In this document: positions 15,559 to 27,863 of the stretch, piece after piece
Numbering within the stretch: the stretch's first letter is position 1
How the letters are laid out: each line of letters begins with the position of its first letter
The notes under the pieces: generated by a model
The model's input: only the letters and a program-made list of their open reading frames with translations
Database searches by the model: none
Told to the model about the DNA's origin: nothing
Translations under genes and position numbers: made by a program
DNA from: Streptococcus anginosus
Lineage (GTDB): Bacteria > Bacillota > Bacilli > Lactobacillales > Streptococcaceae
DNA length: 64,000 nucleotides
Direction of reading: 5' to 3'
Assembly: GCF_900636475.1 (NCBI RefSeq)
Contig: NZ_LR134283.1
Location: 372,001 to 436,000, forward strand

Positions 15559-17793
15559 ATGATTACATCAAAATATGATTGGCAGATTGCCACAAATTTT
15601 TCAGATGAGAGCTTTATTAAAAAAGCTAAAAAACTTGGCTTGGAGACTTCGGTAGCTAATCTGGTCTACCAGAGAGGAATCCAGACAGAAGAAACACTGC
15701 GAGATTTTCTAGATCCTAGTTTGGACCAGCTGCATGATCCTTATGAACTGCATGATATGGATAAGGCAGTGACGCGCATTCGTCAAGCGATTGAAAATTA
15801 TGAGCAGATCTTGATTTATGGCGATTATGATGCGGATGGCATGACTTCGGCTTCTATTGTTAAAGAAGCACTAGAACAACTTGGAGCAGAGTGTCAGGTC
15901 TATTTGCCCAATCGATTTACAGACGGTTATGGTCCTAACGCGAGTGTTTACAAGTATTTTATTGAAAATCAGGGAATTTCACTCATCATTACAGTGGATA
16001 ATGGTGTTGCAGGACATGAAGCAATCGAACTAGCTCAGTCTATGGGAGTGGATGTCATTGTGACGGATCACCATTCTATGCCAGAGGTACTTCCTGATGC
16101 TTATGCAATTATTCACCCAGAACATCCAGAAGCAAGCTACCCATTCAAATATTTAGCTGGTTGCGGTGTAACTTTTAAGTTAGCAACTGCTCTTTTAGAG
16201 GAAGTACAAGTAGAGTTGCTAGATTTAGTCGCTATTGGAACTATAGCAGATATGGTCAGCCTAACAGATGAAAATCGCATTCTGGTCAAATATGGGCTAA
16301 GTGTCCTCAAAAACACTCAACGAATCGGCTTGCAGGAGCTTTTTAAGATTGCAGGTATTCAGGAAAATGAAGTGGATGAAGAAACAGTTGGTTTTCAGAT
16401 AGCCCCTAGACTCAATGCTCTAGGTCGACTTGATGATCCAAATCCTGCTATTGAACTTCTGACGGGCTTTGATGAGGAAGAAGCGCGTGATATTGCCCTG
16501 ATGATTAACCAGAAAAATGAAGAGCGCAAAGAAATTGTTCAGAAGATCTATGATGAAGCCAAGACCATGGTTAATCTCAATAAACCTGTTCAGGTTCTAG
16601 CTGGTGAAGGTTGGAATCCAGGTGTTTTGGGAATTGTGGCAGGGCGGCTTTTGGAAGAATTGCACCAGCCGGTCATTGTCTTGAATATTGAAAATGATTT
16701 AGCAAAAGGCAGCGCCCGCAGCATTGAAGCAGTTGATATTTTTGAAGCGTTAGACCCTCATCGAGATTTATTTGTGGCTTTTGGTGGGCATGCAGGGGCA
16801 GCTGGGATGACTCTAGAGGCCAGCAAGTTAGAAGCACTCAGTCAGGTTTTGGTAGCATATATTGAAGATAATCAAGTGGATTTGTCCACTAAGAATGAGC
16901 TCTTTTTGGATGAGGAATTATCCTTGCCAGATTTGACACTAGAGACCCTCAAAAACTTTGAAAAGTTAGCTCCTTTTGGCATGGACAATAAAAAGCCTGT
17001 TTTTTATTTGAAAGATTTTAAGGTTGAAAATGCCCGTACCATGGGGGCGGGAAATACTCACCTTAAGCTGAAAATTTCCCAGGCTAACGTAGCTTTTGAA
17101 GTCGTAGCTTTTGGTCTAGGTAATCTTGCAACAGAATTTTCCCAAACTAAAAACTTAGAGCTGGCGGTTACTCTGTCGGTCAATAAATGGAGCGGTCAAA
17201 CTAGTCTCCAGCTTATGCTGGTAGATGCTAGGGTCAATGGGATTCAGCTCTTTAATATCCGAGGTAAAAATGCTCCTTTGCCTGAAAATGTGCCCGTCCT
17301 GCGTTTTTCAGAAGAAATGCCTAATTTGGAAAAGAGCAGAGCAGTTGTGGTGTATGACTTGCCTGAACGCCTAAATCAGCTCAAAGTAATCATTCAGCAA
17401 GGACATTTTGAAGCAATTTACTTTAAAAATGAGATTGCTCAGCCCTATTATCTGACAGGTTTCGGAACGAGAGACCAGTTTGCAAAACTCTATAAAACAA
17501 TTTATCAATTTCCAGAGTTTGACATTCGTTATAAGCTCAAAGAACTAGCTGCTTATCTCAAGATTGACCCAATTCTACTCATCAAGATGATTCAGATATT
17601 TGAAGAGCTGGACTTTGTGACAATTCAAGATGGAGTGATGCAAGTAAACAAAAAAGCAGAAAAAAAGGCTATTGAAAACAGCCATATTTATCAAGAACTG
17701 AAGAAAACAGTCAAGGAGCAGGAGCTTATGGCTCTAGGAACGGTGCAGGAAATTTATGATTATCTGATAGAAAAAGATGAATTTTCAAACTAA
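15559..17793 (+). CDS. recJ: single-stranded-DNA-specific exonuclease RecJ
   Basis: A 744-aa DHH-family 5'-3' exonuclease acting in recombination and mismatch repair. The DHH core shows YGDYDADGMTSASIV and TVDNGV..VIVTDHHSMPE; the DHHA1 part has FGGHAGAAGMTLE. The OB-fold and the long C-terminal region of Firmicute RecJ follow. The ATG at 15559 is preferred over the TTG 21 bases upstream, which sits at the predicted transcript 5' end. In many streptococci apt follows recJ; here the next gene is convergent. Confidence 0.95.
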   Translation: MITSKYDWQIATNFSDESFIKKAKKLGLETSVANLVYQRGIQTEETLRDFLDPSLDQLHDPYELHDMDKAVTRIRQAIENYEQILIYGDYDADGMTSASIVKEALEQLGAECQVYLPNRFTDGYGPNASVYKYFIENQGISLIITVDNGVAGHEAIELAQSMGVDVIVTDHHSMPEVLPDAYAIIHPEHPEASYPFKYLAGCGVTFKLATALLEEVQVELLDLVAIGTIADMVSLTDENRILVKYGLSVLKNTQRIGLQELFKIAGIQENEVDEETVGFQIAPRLNALGRLDDPNPAIELLTGFDEEEARDIALMINQKNEERKEIVQKIYDEAKTMVNLNKPVQVLAGEGWNPGVLGIVAGRLLEELHQPVIVLNIENDLAKGSARSIEAVDIFEALDPHRDLFVAFGGHAGAAGMTLEASKLEALSQVLVAYIEDNQVDLSTKNELFLDEELSLPDLTLETLKNFEKLAPFGMDNKKPVFYLKDFKVENARTMGAGNTHLKLKISQANVAFEVVAFGLGNLATEFSQTKNLELAVTLSVNKWSGQTSLQLMLVDARVNGIQLFNIRGKNAPLPENVPVLRFSEEMPNLEKSRAVVVYDLPERLNQLKVIIQQGHFEAIYFKNEIAQPYYLTGFGTRDQFAKLYKTIYQFPEFDIRYKLKELAAYLKIDPILLIKMIQIFEELDFVTIQDGVMQVNKKAEKKAIENSHIYQELKKTVKEQELMALGTVQEIYDYLIEKDEFSN

Positions 17794-17815
17794 ATTTTAG
17801 ATGAACTATTTATTT

Positions 17816-17839
17816 GTCTCGCACCGAAGGCCGCGAGAC
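17816..17839 (+). other. GC-rich hairpin after recJ
   Basis: GTCTCGC / GCGAGAC, a perfect 7-bp stem with a 10-base loop, 20 bases after the recJ stop. It lacks a T-run, so it is not a classical terminator; it may protect the 3' end of the recJ mRNA. Confidence 0.4.
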
Positions 17840-17861
17840 GGACTGAAAGTCACATAATAAA

Positions 17862-17893
17862 AAAGTCATGAGTAAGATGAATCTCATGACTTT
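17862..17893 (-). terminator. terminator of YtrA/B-type ABC operon, also usable by recJ
   Basis: AAAGTCATGAG / CTCATGACTTT, perfect 11-bp stem. On the minus strand it is followed by TTTTTTATTATG; on the plus strand the tail is weaker (TTTATTG). Confidence 0.85.
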
Positions 17894-17928
17894 ATTGTTT
17901 ATCTAAGTATTGCTACAGCTTGTGTTAT

Positions 17929-18732
17929 CTACTGCAAATTCACTTTATTTTTGAGGATGTAATACGTTCCGGCATAGTAGATAAGTCCCAAAAGAAGAGA
18001 GGTTATGACTCCGCTCAAACTACCTAAAGAAGTTGAAAGTGATGGGAAGGCTGAAACGTATAGATTAGCAGCGATAATCAGAGCAAATTGAATTCCAAAA
18101 TAAGCTAGAAAGGCTATAGCGGCGCGGTGGTCTTGGAAAAGTTGACCAATAGAGATAGAAAGATAAATCAATAGGATATTTGGAATAAGGGCTACAAGAT
18201 AGTATCCAAATGATTTCAATAGTTCACTAGCAATTTCCCAAAAGTGCTTGCCGAATAATTGTAGAACTGTTCCCATTTCAAATTGTGTATGAGAAGCTAC
18301 CCCTACGATAAGAACAATGATTCCAAAGCTAAGAAACAATGCAAGTGTGCTAAGAATCGTCCATATAACAGCACCGAGTAATTTTGAGAGGATAATTTGA
18401 TGTTCGTTAACTGGTAAAGTGAGCGTTAGATATCCTTCTCTTTCATAAACACTATTTTTAAAGCGACGAATAATCAGAAAGAGTGTTGAAATGGCAAGTG
18501 CTACAAGGAGACCTGAGAAAATCAGCATTGTAAAACCGAAGAAAGTACTTGTCATACTCCCTGCTTCATTAGTAGAAGACTGCAAACGGTCGAAAAAGTT
18601 CCTTCCATTTGCCAACTGTCCAAGCCAAAGCCCGATACTAACGGATAAAAATAGCACGATTCCGTATAAACCTAAATACCACTTGTTCACATTTTTAAAT
18701 TCGTATTTTAATAAATTCCAAAACATAGTCAA
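17929..18732 (-). CDS. ABC-2 type transporter permease
   Basis: A 267-aa membrane protein with about six hydrophobic segments, starting MTMFWNLLKYEFKNVNKWYLG, the typical amphipathic opening of ABC-2 permeases. A central stretch RFKNSVYEREGYLTLTLPVNEHQIILSKL is the conserved cytoplasmic loop of permeases paired with YtrB-like ATPases. It is the last of a three-gene leftward operon behind the ATPase and GntR-type regulator. Such operons respond to cell-wall-active antibiotics in Firmicutes; the substrate here is unknown. Confidence 0.85.
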   Translation of the reverse strand: MTMFWNLLKYEFKNVNKWYLGLYGIVLFLSVSIGLWLGQLANGRNFFDRLQSSTNEAGSMTSTFFGFTMLIFSGLLVALAISTLFLIIRRFKNSVYEREGYLTLTLPVNEHQIILSKLLGAVIWTILSTLALFLSFGIIVLIVGVASHTQFEMGTVLQLFGKHFWEIASELLKSFGYYLVALIPNILLIYLSISIGQLFQDHRAAIAFLAYFGIQFALIIAANLYVSAFPSLSTSLGSLSGVITSLLLGLIYYAGTYYILKNKVNLQ

Positions 18733-18743
18733 TCTCCTTTGTT

Positions 18744-19439
18744 CTAAGCCTTAAATTCTTGGCGGAAGAGCTGGTCAATAGATTCACCAGACTCATGGCG
18801 AATATCATCTACATTCCCTTGTCGAACAATCTTGCCATTATCAATAAAGATAATTTCATCTAGGATTGGTTCAATATCTGAAATCAAATGTGTTGAAATG
18901 AGAACAGAAGCGCTAGGTGAGTAATTGTTGATAATCGTCTTTAGAATGTAGTCCCGCGCTGCTGGGTCAACCCCTCCAATAGGTTCATCCAGAACATACA
19001 GTTTGGCTTGGCGGCTCATGACTAAAATCAACTGAACTTTTTCTTTATTTCCTTTGGATAATTTTTTGAATGCCAGATTTTCGTCAATATGAAGATCTTG
19101 CAAGAGTGCCTGTGCACGCTCTATCTCAAAGTCTGCATAGAAGGCTTGAAAGTATTGCAAAGCATCTTTGACTTTCATATTTTCATTCAGGTAAGTCGTA
19201 TCTGGCAAATAAGATACGATTTTCTTGGTTTCTGAAGACGGTTGAAGCCCATTGATGAGGATTTTTCCGTCATTTGGCTGAAGCAAACCGTTGATAAGTT
19301 TAATCATTGTTGTTTTTCCAGAGCCGTTTGGACCAAGTAAGCCGATAATTTTTCCAGCTTCAATTTCAAAATTGATGTGCTCTAAAGCAGGTGTGCTGCC
19401 ATATGATTTTGAAACGTTTTCAAATGCAAGTAATACCAT
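18744..19439 (-). CDS. ABC transporter ATP-binding protein (YtrB-like)
   Basis: A 231-aa nucleotide-binding subunit. Walker A is GPNGSGKTT, the signature is the divergent LSKGNKEKVQL (Lys in place of the second Gly) typical of this ABC-2 subgroup, Walker B is LYVLDEPIGGVDP and the H-loop ISTHLISD. It sits between a YtrA-type regulator (4 bases away) and the permease (11 bases), so all three are cotranscribed. The DEPIGGVDP form and the neighbours support the YtrB-like call. Confidence 0.9.
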   Translation of the reverse strand: MVLLAFENVSKSYGSTPALEHINFEIEAGKIIGLLGPNGSGKTTMIKLINGLLQPNDGKILINGLQPSSETKKIVSYLPDTTYLNENMKVKDALQYFQAFYADFEIERAQALLQDLHIDENLAFKKLSKGNKEKVQLILVMSRQAKLYVLDEPIGGVDPAARDYILKTIINNYSPSASVLISTHLISDIEPILDEIIFIDNGKIVRQGNVDDIRHESGESIDQLFRQEFKA

Positions 19440-19442
19440 TTC

Positions 19443-19808
19443 CTAAACTCCTTTTATATAATCTGCAATGATAGTTGGTAATTCGTCTTTGTGATAACCG
19501 AAGCGAGTCATATTTTCTACAAATTTTCTTACTTCCTCCTCAGAAAGTTTTTGTCTTGCTTGTAAAATCAAGTCGCGGTTATCTGTGACGAAACGTCCTG
19601 ATGTTCGTTGAGAATAGACAAACCCTTTCTTTTCCAAGTCAGATAAAGCACGCTGGATTGTATTTGGATTGACCCCCGCTTCAGCAGCCAATTCTCTAAC
19701 AGCAGGTAGCTTTTCGCCAGCATGCAGTTGATTGGAGATGATTTGTAGTTTTATCCTGTCCATGATTTGCAAATAAATGGGAAGATTATTATCAAAAGTC
19801 CAACTCAT
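19443..19808 (-). CDS. GntR-family (YtrA subfamily) transcriptional regulator
   Basis: A 121-aa regulator with a winged helix-turn-helix (LPIYLQIMDRIKLQII to RFVTDNRD) and only a short C-terminal helical tail, the size of YtrA-type repressors. The start is the ATG preceded by AAAGGAGAAATT; an earlier frame extension is not supported by a ribosome site. As in other YtrA operons it is the first gene of the unit and probably represses its own ABC genes until a membrane-active drug is sensed. Promoter at 19845-19873. Confidence 0.9.
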   Translation of the reverse strand: MSWTFDNNLPIYLQIMDRIKLQIISNQLHAGEKLPAVRELAAEAGVNPNTIQRALSDLEKKGFVYSQRTSGRFVTDNRDLILQARQKLSEEEVRKFVENMTRFGYHKDELPTIIADYIKGV

Positions 19809-19844
19809 AATTTCTCCTTTCTTCTGTATCTTTGTTCTAATTAA

Positions 19845-19873
19845 ATAATACAATATTTTTTAAAAAATAGCAA
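19845..19873 (-). promoter_or_regulatory. promoter of YtrA-type regulator operon
   Basis: On the minus strand TTGCTA (19868-19873) and TATTAT (19845-19850) with a 17-base spacer. The A/T-rich stretch after it (TTTAATTAGAAC) may contain the operator, but no clear dyad stands out. Confidence 0.65.
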
Positions 19874-19928
19874 GCCTTTAGAAAAAACTTCTATTATTTT
19901 TTCTTTAGCAAGCAAGCCAGAAATTTAG

Positions 19929-19934
19929 TATAAT
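19929..19934 (+). promoter_or_regulatory. -10 box of dnaE
   Basis: TATAAT 30 bases before the GTG start, followed by an ideal AAAGGAGG ribosome site (19951-19958). The -35 is weak. Confidence 0.55.
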
Positions 19935-19963
19935 AGAAAAAAGAAAGATCAAAGGAGGATGCC

Positions 19964-24158
<4,195 letters not shown>

Positions 24159-24217
24159 TTTTAATTTGTTATTCTGGTCATAAAGACCATTTAAATAAAA
24201 AGGAGTTTTCATATATC

Positions 24218-25720
24218 ATGAATAAACGTGTAAAAATCGTTGCAACTTTAGGTCCTGCGGTAGAAATCCGTGGTGGTAAAAGATTCGGTGAAGACGGATA
24301 TTGGGGTGAAAAGCTTGACGTTGAAGCATCAGCGCAAAATATCGCTAAATTGATCGAAGCTGGAGCTAATACTTTCCGTTTCAACTTCTCACATGGTGAC
24401 CACGCAGAGCAAGGTGACCGTATGGCTACTGTTCATCGTGCTGAAGAAATTGCTGGTCAAAAAGTTGGTTATCTTCTTGATACCAAAGGTCCTGAAATCC
24501 GTACAGAATTATTTGAAGGCGATGCTAAAGAATATTCTTACAAAACAGGTGAAAAAATCCGTGTTGCAACTAAACAAGGTATCAAATCAACTCGTGAAGT
24601 TATCGCATTGAATGTTGCTGGTGCACTTGATATCTATGACGATGTTGAAGTTGGAAAACAAGTTCTTGTTGATGACGGTAAACTTGGTCTTCGCGTTATT
24701 GCAAAAGATCCTGTTACACGTGAATTTGAAGTAGAAGTTGAAAACGACGGTATTATCGCTAAACAAAAAGGTGTTAATATTCCAAATACAAAAATTCCTT
24801 TCCCAGCACTTGCTGAACGTGACAATGACGATATTCGTTTTGGTCTTGAACAAGGAATCAACTTTATCGCTATTTCATTCGTACGTACTGCAAAAGACGT
24901 CAACGAAGTTCGTGCAATCTGTGAAGAAACTGGTAATGGACATGTGAAATTGTTCGCTAAAATCGAAAACCAACAAGGTATCGAAAACTTGGATGAAATC
25001 CTTGAAGTAGCGGACGGTATCATGATTGCTCGTGGTGATATGGGTATTGAAGTACCATTTGAAATGGTTCCAGTTTACCAAAAAATGATTATCACAAAAG
25101 TCAATGCAGCTGGTAAAATTGCGATCACAGCAACAAACATGCTTGAAACAATGACTGAAAAACCACGTGCGACTCGTTCAGAAGTATCAGACGTATTTAA
25201 CGCTGTTATTGACGGAACAGATGCAACAATGCTTTCAGGTGAATCTGCAAATGGTAAATACCCACTTGAATCTGTAACAACAATGGCTACAATTGATAAA
25301 AACGCTCAAACTCTATTGAACGAGTATGGACGCTTGTCATCAGTTGATTACGCACGTAGTTCTAAGACAGAAGTTGTGGCTTCAGCTGTTAAAGATGCTA
25401 CAAACTCAATGGACATCAAATTGGTTGTAACAATGACTGAATCAGGAAATACAGCTCGTTTGATTTCTAAATATCGTCCAGATGCTGACATCTTGGCAAT
25501 TACATTTGATGAATTGACACAACGTTCATTGATGTTGAACTGGGGTGTTATTCCAGTAGTAACTGAAAAACCTGCATCTACTGATGATATGTTTGAAGTT
25601 GCTGAAAAAGTTGCTCTTGAAAGTGGTCTTGTAGAATCTGGCGACAATATTGTGATTGTAGCTGGTGTTCCGGTCGGAACTGGTGGAACAAATACGATGC
25701 GTATCCGTACAGTCCGTTAA
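24218..25720 (+). CDS. pyk: pyruvate kinase
   Basis: A 500-aa glycolytic enzyme making pyruvate and ATP from PEP and ADP. It opens with NKRVKIVATLGPA; FRFNFSHGDH, DTKGPEIRT and the active-site region KIENQQGIENLDEI with IMIARGDMGIEVP and TATNMLETM are all present. The C-terminal allosteric domain follows. A small TGGTC / GACCA hairpin (24175-24189) lies between pfkA and pyk and may tune relative expression. Terminator at 25741-25781. Confidence 0.97.
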   Translation: MNKRVKIVATLGPAVEIRGGKRFGEDGYWGEKLDVEASAQNIAKLIEAGANTFRFNFSHGDHAEQGDRMATVHRAEEIAGQKVGYLLDTKGPEIRTELFEGDAKEYSYKTGEKIRVATKQGIKSTREVIALNVAGALDIYDDVEVGKQVLVDDGKLGLRVIAKDPVTREFEVEVENDGIIAKQKGVNIPNTKIPFPALAERDNDDIRFGLEQGINFIAISFVRTAKDVNEVRAICEETGNGHVKLFAKIENQQGIENLDEILEVADGIMIARGDMGIEVPFEMVPVYQKMIITKVNAAGKIAITATNMLETMTEKPRATRSEVSDVFNAVIDGTDATMLSGESANGKYPLESVTTMATIDKNAQTLLNEYGRLSSVDYARSSKTEVVASAVKDATNSMDIKLVVTMTESGNTARLISKYRPDADILAITFDELTQRSLMLNWGVIPVVTEKPASTDDMFEVAEKVALESGLVESGDNIVIVAGVPVGTGGTNTMRIRTVR

Positions 25721-25740
25721 TCTATTTCATTCAGAAAACT

Positions 25741-25781
25741 AGCCTATCAATCCAACGATTATCTGATTGATAGGCTTTTTA
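25741..25781 (+). terminator. terminator of pfkA-pyk operon
   Basis: AGCCTATCAATC / GATTGATAGGCT, a perfect 12-bp stem, followed by TTTTT. Confidence 0.9.
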
Positions 25782-25822
25782 GTTGTAAATGGGAGCAGAG
25801 ATAAGAGTTGACTTTCCTACCT

Positions 25823-25851
25823 TTGTTTATTTTCTGAAAACATGATATAAT
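25823..25851 (+). promoter_or_regulatory. promoter of signal-peptidase-like gene with CodY-box-like sequence
   Basis: TTGTTT (25823-25828), a 17-base spacer and TGATATAAT (25843-25851, extended -10). The spacer contains TATTTTCTGAAAACA (25828-25842), matching 12 of 15 positions of the CodY consensus AATTTTCWGAAAATT, so CodY repression is plausible. Confidence 0.55.
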
Positions 25852-25873
25852 GAGTAGAAGAAGAGGAGAGACT

Positions 25874-26431
25874 ATGGTTAAAAGAGATTTAATTAGGAAT
25901 GTTATTTTTTTATCTATTGTTGTGATAATCATTGCTTGTTTGCGAATTTTTATTTTTACACCATACAGGATTACTGCAAAAGATGCGAATCATTTTTTGC
26001 AAGATAAAGATGTTGTTATTGCCAATAAAAATGAAGCAATCAAAAGAGATGATTTTGTCTTGTACGAGGTGAAGAGAAAAGAGCATGTCGGACGTGTCAT
26101 TGGTCTAGAAAATGACTCCGTTGTTTATATGGATGATGTTCTTTACTTAAATAATAAAATCAAGTCAGAAGATTATTTAACGAAGGCTAAGGAAGAGTAC
26201 TTAGCAAAAGCTACTAGTACGGGTTATTTCACTCATGATTTCACCATTCGGACATTAACTAAATCGAATGCAAATAAAATTCCAGCGCAGTCGTATCTGA
26301 TTCTGAATGATAATCGACAAGATATGGAAGATAGTCGGAAGTTCGGCTTGATTACAGAGAAACAAATTAAAGGAGTCATCTCATTTAGAGTACTCCCGCT
26401 TAATCAATTTGGATTTATTAAAACAAAGTAG
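25874..26431 (+). CDS. signal peptidase I homologue lacking the Ser/Lys catalytic dyad
   Basis: A 185-aa protein with one N-terminal membrane helix (~9-28) and an S26 signal peptidase body: FIFTPYRIT before box B, RVIGLENDSV in box D, NDNRQDMEDSRKFG in box E. The catalytic positions are changed: aligning to the usual GHSMDPTL and VKRVIG motifs puts Asp37 at the Ser position (AKDANHFL) and Gly73 at the Lys position (HVGRVIG). The same Asp and Gly replacements are known in SipA of Streptococcus pyogenes, a pilus-assembly factor. Here no pilus genes are adjacent. The ATG was chosen for its GAGGAGAG site. It is probably inactive as a peptidase; a chaperone-like role is inference. Confidence 0.85.
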   Translation: MVKRDLIRNVIFLSIVVIIIACLRIFIFTPYRITAKDANHFLQDKDVVIANKNEAIKRDDFVLYEVKRKEHVGRVIGLENDSVVYMDDVLYLNNKIKSEDYLTKAKEEYLAKATSTGYFTHDFTIRTLTKSNANKIPAQSYLILNDNRQDMEDSRKFGLITEKQIKGVISFRVLPLNQFGFIKTK

Positions 26432-26450
26432 TTCAACTATTTTGTTTTTT
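26420..26450 (+). terminator. terminator of signal-peptidase-like gene
   Basis: AAAACAAAGTAG / CTATTTTGTTTT (12 pairs, one wobble) with a 5-base loop and a T-run; the stop codon lies inside the left arm. Confidence 0.8.
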
Positions 26451-26517
26451 TATTCTTTGGAAAATGAAGTTTTTGCGATATTTAGTAAAAATTCATGGAT
26501 ATATTTTCAAAAAGATG

Positions 26518-26545
26518 TTGAATATATAAAAATTTTTGATATAAT
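26518..26545 (+). promoter_or_regulatory. promoter of amino acid ABC operon
   Basis: TTGAAT (26518-26523), a 16-base spacer and TGATATAAT (extended -10, hexamer 26540-26545). The A/T-rich stretch just upstream (26502-26516) is only a weak CodY-like match (11 of 15). Confidence 0.7.
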
Positions 26546-26573
26546 GATAAATATTTATTTAGGAGGTGTACGC

Positions 26574-27215
26574 ATGAACTATATTTTTGAAGTTTTGCCA
26601 AGCTTATTAAATAGCGCATTGGTGACTTTGCAAGTATTTGTTTTAGTCTTAGTTTTATCCATACCACTTGGAATTGTGATTTCCTTTTTAATGCAAATCC
26701 ACTTTAAGCTGCTTCATTGGCTTATAAATATTTATATTTGGATTATGCGCGGTACACCTCTCTTGTTACAACTAATTTTTATTTATTATGTGTTGCCAAG
26801 TATTGGTGTACGTTTGGATCGGCTTCCAGCAGCTATCATAGCATTCACGCTAAATTATGCTGCTTATTTCGCCGAAATTTTCCGTGGTGGGATTTTATCT
26901 ATTCCAGCAGGACAATATGAGGCGGCTAAGGTTTTGAAGTTTACACCATTTCAAACGATACGGTTTATTATTTTACCGCAAGTTGTCAAAGTGGTGCTTC
27001 CGAGTGTCTTTAATGAAGTGATGACGTTGGTAAAAGATACATCCCTTGTTTATGCGCTTGGTGTTTCCGATTTAATCTTGGCTAGTCGGACTGCAGCCAA
27101 TCGTGATGCGAGTTTAGCACCGATGTTTATAGCAGGGGCTATTTACCTTGTCTTGATTGGTCTTGTGACGATTGTATCGAAGCAAGTTGAAAAGAGATAT
27201 AGTTACTATAAGTAG
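26574..27215 (+). CDS. polar amino acid ABC transporter permease
   Basis: A 213-aa membrane protein with about five helices. The family's EAA loop is seen as EAAKVLKFTPFQTIRFIILPQ, and IMRGTPLLLQLIFIYY is the conserved N-terminal segment of His/Glu/Gln permeases. The start is the ATG after AGGAGGTG; upstream in-frame codons lie within the promoter. It is the first gene of a permease-ATPase-binding protein operon. A single permease gene suggests a homodimeric channel. Confidence 0.92.
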   Translation: MNYIFEVLPSLLNSALVTLQVFVLVLVLSIPLGIVISFLMQIHFKLLHWLINIYIWIMRGTPLLLQLIFIYYVLPSIGVRLDRLPAAIIAFTLNYAAYFAEIFRGGILSIPAGQYEAAKVLKFTPFQTIRFIILPQVVKVVLPSVFNEVMTLVKDTSLVYALGVSDLILASRTAANRDASLAPMFIAGAIYLVLIGLVTIVSKQVEKRYSYYK

Positions 27216-27224
27216 GAGGCGCTT

Positions 27225-27854
27225 ATGTTAGAATTAAAGAATATTAGCAAACGTTTTGGCGAAAAGCAAATTATTTCCGACTTGAATTTAAAGGTGCCAG
27301 AAAAGCAAATCCTTGCCATTGTAGGACCGTCTGGCGGCGGGAAAACGACATTATTGCGGATGTTAGCTGGCTTGGAAACAATTGATTCGGGTGACATTAT
27401 TTACAATGGCGAAGAGCTTCCCTTGGATGAACTTGAAAAACGTAATTTATTGGGATTTGTGTTTCAAGATTTTCAGCTATTTCCACATTTAACGGTTCTG
27501 GAGAATTTAACTTTATCACCCATTAAAACAAAAAATTTTACAAAAGAGGACGCAGAAAAGAAAGCAATTAGCTTGTTGACCCGATTGGGACTAGCAGAAT
27601 ATGCAAAAGCGTATCCTTATTCTTTATCAGGTGGTCAAAAACAGCGTGTAGCATTAGCTCGTGCGATGATGATTGACCCAGAAATTATCGGTTATGATGA
27701 GCCAACTTCCGCATTGGATCCGGAATTGCGTCTTGAAGTTGAAAAGTTGATTCTTCAGAATCGTGAGCTAGGAATGATGCAAATTGTGGTGACCCATGAT
27801 TTGCAGTTTGCAGAAAATATTGCAGATACGATTCTCAAAGTGCAGCCTAAGTAG
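27225..27854 (+). CDS. amino acid ABC transporter ATP-binding protein
   Basis: A 209-aa ATPase of the GlnQ/HisP group, slightly shorter than the usual ~240. Walker A GPSGGGKTT, Q-loop FVFQDFQLFPH, signature LSGGQKQRVALARAM, Walker [14 protein letters not shown] (Tyr before the Asp) and H-loop VVTHDLQ. It follows the permease by nine bases and precedes the binding protein by nine, so it is in one operon. Confidence 0.93.
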   Translation: MLELKNISKRFGEKQIISDLNLKVPEKQILAIVGPSGGGKTTLLRMLAGLETIDSGDIIYNGEELPLDELEKRNLLGFVFQDFQLFPHLTVLENLTLSPIKTKNFTKEDAEKKAISLLTRLGLAEYAKAYPYSLSGGQKQRVALARAMMIDPEIIGYDEPTSALDPELRLEVEKLILQNRELGMMQIVVTHDLQFAENIADTILKVQPK

Positions 27855-27863
27855 GAGGAAAAT

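Noticed and set aside
26409..26573. N-terminal extension of the amino acid permease
   Set aside because: The frame runs through the preceding terminator and the promoter; the ATG at 26574 has a perfect AGGAGGTG site.
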